Assembly: GCF_000143415.4 (NCBI RefSeq)
Contig: NW_003314311.1
Location: 385,673-449,672, forward strand
Length of the DNA: 64,000 nucleotides
Reading direction: 5' to 3'
Origin: Selaginella moellendorffii
Taxonomy: Eukaryota > Streptophyta > Lycopodiopsida > Selaginellales > Selaginellaceae
Part shown: piece by piece, positions 56,801 to 64,000 of the stretch
How positions within the stretch are numbered: position 1 is the first letter of the stretch
Layout of the letters: every line of letters begins with the position of its first letter
Made by a program: the position numbers and the translations under genes
Notes under the pieces: generated by a model
The model's input: the letters and a program-made list of their open reading frames with translations, nothing else
What the model was told of the DNA's origin: nothing
The model's database searches: none

Positions 56801-57367
56801 TTGTTAAAAGTTTGCTTCTTCATTCCAACCACCGCTTGTCATTATAATATTTATTCACGAACCTATCAAACCACATTGTTGATCACAGTTTCACCTACCA
56901 AATCTGTTCTAGTTGTGGTTATTGAGAGCTTGATGTAGTAGCCATGACATGAGAGTGAAAGACCACAGTGGTATCAATTGTTTCTGCTCCTATTTATCCA
57001 TTTCCACTAAGCTATCTACAACTTATCTTCTCTTCTTTTCTATTTGTTGCTACCTTGCTCAGAACTCTTGATCCCTTTTTTATATTGATATCAAATGGTG
57101 TATAACCAAGACCAACAACACAAGGTGGAGGGGATCCATTTCCTAAAAATATAACAGCATTTTGAGAAAGAAAAGAACATAAACTATCTATATTAACTAT
57201 CTTTATTTAGGTTTTTATTTTTTGCTCCCCAATGCAAACCTATTAACCAAAAAAGAATTGCTAGGAAGGAAAATACCAATTGAATCTAGCATGAATATGT
57301 CTATCCTACCTTACTGGATCACAGATGCTATTGCAACTAAAGCTGTGATTATGCCAAGGTTTATCTC

Positions 57368-58483
57368 TTACTCCATGGCTAATTGATTTTGCTCGAGATG
57401 GATGGACTCTTTTTCAAACTCTATTTGCTCTTGATGCATCTTCAATCTCATCTCTTTGGTAGCGGTGAACATCTTTAGTGATGCCTCATTCCCTTCCTTG
57501 AGGGCATCAGCTAATGCAAGGAGATTGCTCCTTCTTGCCTTCTTCTTTGCTTGGCCAGTCAATTCAACTTCTTTGTCGCCTAAGTTTTTCTGCTACAGCA
57601 GTGGACTGTGGACTTCTTTTGCTATGCCTCTTTCTTCATTTTCAATATTGGTGCCAAAGTTGCTGCTACAAGAACCATTGCCAGAACCATTGGATCTTGT
57701 AAGAGGATGACTGCTACTATCATGAAGTTTCACTAAAGTGATATTTGGCTTTGTAGAGAGGAACTCATTGATTTCATCAAAAAAAAATTTCTCAATAATC
57801 CCAAGCTTCAGAACACTTCACTCCTTGGTGATCAGTGCAAAGTAACTGCCACAGCTAGTGGAATGATCATAGAGCTTGATGGCTTTGTAGATAGTTATTA
57901 AGTTCGTCCATTTTGTCCTACACTTCTCAAGATCCCTGCCATAGCCTTCAACTTGAAGTCATTTTGAGATCCTCTCCCACTTTTCTTTCGAACAAACCAT
58001 ACACTCTCTATTAGATGCACTTTCATATTGTTCAAGCTCAATCATCTTCTCCCAAATAAGCCCCATCACTTCATCATGAGTCCAATTGGATTGTCAATCA
58101 CAAACACCTGGACCACCAAAACTCATGATAGGTCCACCAAGAACACTAGTAGCAACACTATGAGAACTTGCAGTAGCTCCAAAACCAAGAACATGAGTTC
58201 CTAAACTTGTTCCACTACTACTGCTTCCACTTCCATGAACAACAAGATAGTGAGAGCTTGCACTTGTTCTAGGAAGAAGAGTTCCACCAGCACTTGGTCT
58301 AAGATCTCCAACAGAAACACCATGAGAACTTGCACTAAGACTTCCAGCAGCAACAAAGTGAGAATTTGGGCCAAGAGTTCCACCAACACCTAGGCCAAGA
58401 GTTCCAACACCAACATTGTGAGAACTTAGGCCAAGACTTCCAACATCAACACCGTGAGAACTTTCTCTAGTCATCCATAGCAC
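57368..58483 (-). pseudogene. Harbinger ORF1: trihelix (Myb/SANT-like) DNA-binding protein, broken
   Basis: Partner protein of the Harbinger transposase, which it normally helps to reach DNA and the nucleus. The frame starts MLWMTRESSHGVDVG at 58483 with a Gly/Ser/His-rich part built of imperfect repeats ('SSHGVxVGxLGL', 58100-58450). A stop after 'GPGVCD' (58094) interrupts it. The trihelix domain follows: 'SNWTHDEVMGLIWEKMIELE', 'KEKWERISK', 'RDLEKCRTKWTNLITIYK'. More stops come next. A C-terminal coiled coil ends it ('FTATKEMRLKMHQEQIEFEK'). At least four stops make it inactive. Confidence 0.78.
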
Positions 58484-58499
58484 ATCCAGTAAACATGGC

Positions 58500-59054
58500 T
58501 AGAAGTAAAAGTGCTTCGCTCTATATTCTATGCTCTAAAATGTGCTAGAAATACCTAGAAATGCCTAGTAATTAATCTCTTACCTCGTCTCCATTGTGGT
58601 ATGCTTGCCAATATTACGCCTCACTGCTCCATAGGCATCGCCATTACAATGCTGTATGCTACATACCACACCAAAACAAAAGCAAGTGAACTATAGAATA
58701 TTCACAGATATTTTAATCCTAATGCTACAAAAGTGTAGCATCGAGGCAGCAATCCGCCCCTCTATGAGAAGGAAAATCTGGAAACCGTTACCTTTTACTG
58801 CTCATCTTTAGGATTTTAGTGAAAAATGCAAAAGAAATGCCAATGGTAAACTTAGCTTATTTTAATGTTACTATTAAATTTAATAGTTAAATTAAAGTGT
58901 ACAAAATTAATATAATAATATAATGGTGTGAACGAATTACCATTAAATTTACTAAGTTAATGGTGGGTGCAAAACCCCCCTTATAATTATTTATAAATGA
59001 TGATTTCATTTTATGATACGTTTCATGGATTAGCATTAAAATTAACTAGATAAT
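58500..59054. other. AT-rich spacer after the Harbinger remnant
   Basis: No gene seen. The expected terminal inverted repeat of the Harbinger element should lie in or near this stretch but I could not find a convincing partner on the other side. Confidence 0.45.
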
Positions 59055-59132
59055 GCTCTCTCTCTTTCTCTTTCTCTCTCTCTCCTCACTCCCCCTCTCC
59101 CCCTCTTCCCTCTCTCCCTCCCTCCCTCCCTT
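59055..59132. repeat. CT-rich microsatellite
   Basis: About 78 bases of almost pure pyrimidine: (CT)n, then CCCCCTCT, then (CCCT)n. Confidence 0.9.
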
Positions 59133-60104
59133 AACCTTTTATTCTTCCATAATAATGGTGGAATATACAAATTAATTTCAAAATGTTATCAATATTATCA
59201 ATTAATGATCTTAATTTTTAATTTTTATCTAATGTAAGTTTTTAATATTTTAAAAATATATATATCTTAATTCTTTAAAAATCTTGGTAAAAGATATTAA
59301 TAAGAAATATTATGTGTCATACACATAAAATTCTTGAGTTACTTCTTCATAAAATTTTGCAACAAACTGCCATTTTGTATCTTACCATGAGTTATTTATA
59401 ATTAGTTAATATAATTAATTAAAATATAAATCAGAGTATATACATATATAAATATAGGAAAAACATACTATTTATTACTTTCTAATCAAAATCACACTTC
59501 CCAACAAATACCTGAAAATTCATTTGATAGAATCTTAATAAAATTCTCCTAGATTCTCAAGAATTTTAAGACTGCTCCAATTCTAATTTTTCAGAAAATC
59601 ATCTTTGATTTTTTAAAATTAAATAAACTTAAGAATAGAAACAACTATTACTTTTTAATAAATATAAATTTACTAAATTTTATATTTTTTTTCAAATACT
59701 GTAGTCTATTAAAAAATAATAAATTTTTTTTAATAACTCAAAATATGCATTTTGAATTTAGCTTTGTTTCTATTTTTTTTTTCAATTGCATAAGTTATCA
59801 ATTTTTGACAAAGTTTTATTCCTTTGATCACACATTAGATCTAATTAGCAGTTTCTCTAAATTTAATAATTAGTTTTTTTTCTCAAGAAAAAAAATAACA
59901 TAGATTTGTTTTGTAGTTGAAATCAAATCATGGGAACCACCTATATTAAGTGATGTGGTTTCTATTTCTAAGTTTGTACACTTAGACCTTATATCATTTC
60001 TTCATTTTGGAAGGATAGAAGGCAGTTAAAGTTCTCTAGTTGATGGCATGGCAGCCCAAGAGACTATCTCACTCCACCATAGAATAAAACTATAACCACA
60101 CACC
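59133..60104. other. AT-rich stretch without recognisable genes
   Basis: No ORF of note, no repeat boundary and no RNA gene recognised. Confidence 0.6.
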
Positions 60105-60202
60105 AATAGATGCCCATTCTGAGCAAAAGTGGAGATAATGGCATTGTAGGCTATAAGATCCCATTGTGGCATTTCCAAAAATGTTATACCAAGCATATCT
60201 AG
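60105..60202 (-). pseudogene. Fragment of a PPR gene
   Basis: The minus strand reads 'FLEMPQWDLIAYNAIISTFA' then 'QNGHL', a single S-type PPR unit (normal pattern F-x-x-MP-x-x-D-x-x-WN-A-x-I-x-x-x-A-Q-x-GHL). No further intact units lie on either side. It is a decayed piece of a PPR gene in AT-rich surroundings. Confidence 0.65.
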
Positions 60203-61579
60203 TTGTTCAGTTGATTTAGATGTTTTCTATAGTTAGATATTGTGTCTTTGAAAGGGAGAAGAAACTATTGGATGGTGTTCAATATCAAGCTCATACATTG
60301 CAAGGCAAATGTAGTCATTCTTCATCACCTTGAAAGTCTTCCTTTGTTAAATGTGCCTTATATTTACTAGCAAACACCAAAAAATTGGGCATAATTTCAT
60401 TAAACATAAAACCAACAAAGATAGGGGGACTTATTATAGAAGTACCTATAGAAAGGAGGGTTGTTTCTGAACTGGAACCCAATGGTTTGCCCAGATGTAT
60501 CACCCAAAACTATTTTCATTGGCACTACTCTCCATTCGAGGCCATACCCACCCCATAGCTGCCGCCACTGCCACTATGTATTGAACCTAGCATCATGGGT
60601 GGGCAACAGCCCATTCTTAGAGGGCCTTCAGCCCTAACACTATGCTAGATCTTTTTTTAAAATGTTTTCATTATCTATTATACAAATAGATTTTGATGAG
60701 GCTCTAGAAGAGTCTATTGTCAAAGTAGATTTGCACTCAATTTGAGATATTCAAGTATATTCAGATCCTACTTTGCTATATATAATCCTTAGCTTTATTT
60801 TTTACTCTAAATGGCTGCCTTACAAAGAAACAAAAACTGTACAAATATGGCAAGTAGGCTTGAGTCATAGATCTTGGATTTGAGAAATGGAGCAAGCTTC
60901 TAACAAGTCAATCATTATCAATGAGATCCTTGACTCTTGAACAAGGCATCTAGTCTCAGTCTCTAAAATAGGATTACGTGCTTTCTAATGAGTTAGTGAG
61001 TATTGCATTAACAATGGTGGCTGAAGATAAGCAAAGCTACCATGTCCTCTAAGATCTTTTCTCTAAAGAGGTGAGTTTCCTTTTTATTCTTTGTTGTCCT
61101 TTCTAAGTTTTGTTTTGTTTTTACAAGGCAATGAATTATAAATAAGAACTGCAACACTCTACTTGTATGACCAAGAGGAGTTGAATTTTTACAAAGTGAT
61201 GATCTATGTAAGGCAAAGATATGAGATTATCATCAATTACCAACCTACTACAGTTGAGTGTGCCATCATCAAACAAAGATAAGCATTAAATTATAGATGA
61301 CGAATAACAAAACTATAAGGTGATCTCTTAGCCTTGTACAAAAAGAATGGTGTGTACATAAGCTGAGAGAAGAGACAAGGCTTTTATAGCCAGGCTAGTT
61401 GGCTAGTACCAACCAAAATGGAGCTTGGGTAAAAGTCAAACTCTAGCACACTTGACATGATTGTTTAGTTGGCTATGGGGCAAGATTGAGGGCAACACTT
61501 TATAGAGCACATAGTTTACCCTCACCTAGATTTAATCCTAGATATAGTAAGAAACCTTAGTATCAACTGCCAACATCAT
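60203..61579. other. AT-rich stretch without recognisable genes
   Basis: Short ORF 60315-60503 (minus) shows no motif. Near 61460-61540 a short block resembles the sequence around 9490-9560. Nothing else is supportable. Confidence 0.5.
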
Positions 61580-62645
61580 GGCCAATAGGTTATGTCGTAG
61601 CTCAAACATATGCCATGGCACAGCTAAAAAACTAGAGCTTTTGAGGAACCTAGCTCCTAATTACTATAGTTATATTACTTCTTGGATGGCTTCATCAAAA
61701 TGGAAGATTTTTTGTTAATGTGGTGTAATTAAGTTTGTCACTTAGTTTCTTGTAAGGAGGCATAGGAATATTCTTTTGCTACTACTCTACAATGATAACA
61801 TGTTCTTAAAAACAAAGTATTCTTCCTATATTAGCAACACTGTATTGATTTGTATTATGCATACTATATAATAGCTTGTAGTGCATAAAAAAAATCTTAA
61901 ATAAAAAACCTATAAGCTTCTAGATTTGTAGTATAGATTAACTAACCCAGTATTACTCAAATTCAAGTATCCAAAACTCTTAATTAATTGGAAAAGAGGG
62001 TGCAAGTTCATAAGCCATTTCTATCATAAATGGACAACTGCTCCACTCTCTTGACATAACCAAGAAAAAAATCAAACTTAAGACATCTTTAATATTAAAT
62101 TATAAATTTCTAGATTTAGACTTCCCAAGAGGTCACCCAACCCAATATTACCAAACCTAAAGAAACTTATCCCAAAACTTTTTACCAATTGGAAAAAAAA
62201 GTGCAATCATATTTATGGGCCCTTTCCCTTTATATTTGAATCCTATTAAATCATCTCCTAAGTCATTCTCTTTAGTTTCTTACAAAATTTTTATTGTTGA
62301 GAATATAGAAATTTATCCTCCTCTAAGACTTAGATATTTACTAAGTAAAGGATATTAATTCTTCAAATATAATGAAATCTAGTATGTATGGGAATTACAC
62401 CAATCAAAACATTATAGCAAGTTTTAGGGGGAGATGCAATTATATTGTAAGGAAAACAATTTAAAACATATGTGTGTTTAAATTTTGTATGACTCACAAA
62501 ATAATCTTTGAATATAAGTTTTTTTCAAGATATTAGAGTGTATACATGGTTTTGTACACATTAGTGCTGTATATAAATTCTTCAATACTAAGACATCAAT
62601 TCATCATTATGCAATGCTAAGAGATGGACAATATGTGTTAGTGCT
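61580..62645. repeat. Dispersed repeat, copy of 2915-3540
   Basis: Collinear with 2915-3540 through several shared blocks, with extra AT-rich sequence (about 61900-62300) in the middle that the other copy lacks. The longer copy could be the ancestral form, or it may carry an insertion. Confidence 0.55.
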
Positions 62646-62654
62646 AAAAGTATG

Positions 62655-64000
62655 TGAGACATAAATTCTAAAGTCCCAAAGTGAAGCCTAAAGTATGCCA
62701 TATGGTAGTGGCTAAAGTAAAAGCTTAATGAGCATACCATATTTGGACTAAAATTGTTGATTTGAAATGTAAAGTGAGAGTGAAACTCCCAAAAAAGTGC
62801 TCAAGGAACAAAAACAAAGTGATTGAAAAGTGAGTCTTGAAAAGGGGATAAAAACTCACCAACACATGACAAATGTTATAACACGTAGAAGTGTCAAGAC
62901 TAGGTCCAAGATGGAGTTTAGATAGAGTCTGAGAAAGAGTCTGAGATGGAGTCTGAGACTAGGTTCAAGATTGAGACTGAGACCAAGACCAAATTTAGAA
63001 CCAAGATTGGGACAAAGACTAGGTGTGAGATTGAGTTCAAGTCTAAATTCGAGTTCGAGTCCAAAGGTGAAAGCCTAAAACAATTGTCTCCCAAACCTTG
63101 GGGGTTTGGTGAGCCCCTATGGGATAGAAAGGGGGAAGACTTTAGTGGAACCAATTTATTCAAGAAAGGCTAGTACGGCCAAGGAAAGTTACATTCATAT
63201 GGTGGGTGATAATATAATTATTAAAGAGTTTAAGGCTAAAGTTAACATAAATAAATAAAAGGTGAAGTGTTCCAAAGCCAACTCTAGCTCCTCTTGGAGA
63301 TCAAATGGTTGATGCTCTCAATCCAAGTGTGGGTGGCACTACCTACTTGGATACCTTATGTGGTTTATTAGAATTTCACTTTAGCCACATGGCTAAAACA
63401 CCTAGTAGTGTAAGGTGGGGGGAGTACCCATGAGGCTCATATTAGGTTGTGGTGTTTCAAAATATCATTCCAAAATCCTAGACCATAGAAAGAGAAAGAG
63501 TTATCCTCTTGCTTGATAATTAAAGATATAGTTATGTGGTGAGGAAGTCTTAGAGTTTAATAGGGCTTACTGGATGGGCCTTCAAACTCTAAATTAGTGA
63601 TAATGTTGATGAGTATTGCCATAAATGGAGAAAGACTTAGTGAGGATTGAAGGAACGATATTAGAAGGATGGTGTTCTCTATATCTTGGGACATCCTTAA
63701 GATGTTAAAGTGTAGTCATGGAATGACCACTCATGAATGGATGGCCTAGTGTTGAAAAAATAGGACTGTGTTATAGGTGGTCTTGGACTACCAATGAAAT
63801 AAAAATGAATGGATATAGCCTTGGTGTAATAAGTTGAGATGTTAATAATACTTTTGGGTGTCGAAAGTGAAACCAGACACATAAAGCATTTGGACTAAGT
63901 ATGAACCCGATGTGGTTTTGGGAAACAAATACCCTAAGGTGGATGTGGACCTAAGGTTGTGATTGAAACTCCTCCAAGAGGTCAAAAGCATAGTTACGGG
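62655..64000 (+). mobile_element. LTR family 2, copy C (old, runs off the window)
   Basis: Starts TGAGACATAAATTC and follows copy B up to about its position 30300. It is strongly diverged and AT-shifted, with a short minisatellite (62895-63070). It ends with the window. Confidence 0.8.

Overview
The window looks like nuclear DNA of a land plant, most likely a lycophyte of the Selaginella type. This is inferred from three things: the single-copy genes are land-plant genes (MCM5, an intronless PPR protein, a mitochondrial FtsH protease, the rbcL-mRNA factor MRL1, a ferric reductase of the FRO family); most introns are only about 50-60 bp with GT...AG ends; and gene spacing is very tight. No species can be proven without a search.

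Layout. 1-3.5 kb: decayed Ty3/gypsy element with a fragment of another LTR inside it. 3.5-11.7 kb: AT-rich, with one intact AT-rich ORF that ends in a GNA-type mannose-binding lectin domain, a decayed gag, and a degenerate satellite-like array. 11.7-32.7 kb: a nest of LTR elements. Family LTR2 (1.7 kb LTR with an internal minisatellite) was entered by a 3.6 kb chromovirus (12889-16521, minus strand, target duplication AAATG). It was also entered by a 7.2 kb non-coding LTR element (18525-25772, plus strand, target duplication CCTTC). A second LTR2 copy at 29311-31050 leads into a broken gag-protease. 32.9-52.6 kb: a gene island with MCM5 (+), PPR (-), FtsH (+), a coiled-coil protein gene (-) with a tRNA-like cloverleaf in an intron, MRL1 (+) and FRO (-). 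An AT-rich block at 44.2-45.8 kb interrupts it. 52.9-64 kb: AT-rich repeats, a decayed PIF/Harbinger DNA transposon, small remnants of integrase and PPR sequence, and a third LTR2 copy running off the end.

The most unusual signal is in the chromovirus. The 15 bases just after its 5' LTR, where a tRNA primer normally binds, are perfectly complementary to a stretch of its own LTR. That stretch lies about 31 bases downstream of a TATA box, where the transcript should begin. This is the arrangement of self-primed reverse transcription known for Tf1/sushi elements of fungi and vertebrates, here in a plant genome. The element is itself non-autonomous: a deletion joins RNase H to the end of the chromodomain.

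The single-copy genes serve separate functions (DNA replication, mitochondrial proteolysis, plastid mRNA stability, iron reduction) and do not form a pathway. PPR and FtsH are divergent with 289 bp between start codons; MCM5/PPR, FtsH/coiled-coil gene and MRL1/FRO are convergent pairs with short gaps. Exon structures were read by eye from splice signals and protein continuity.
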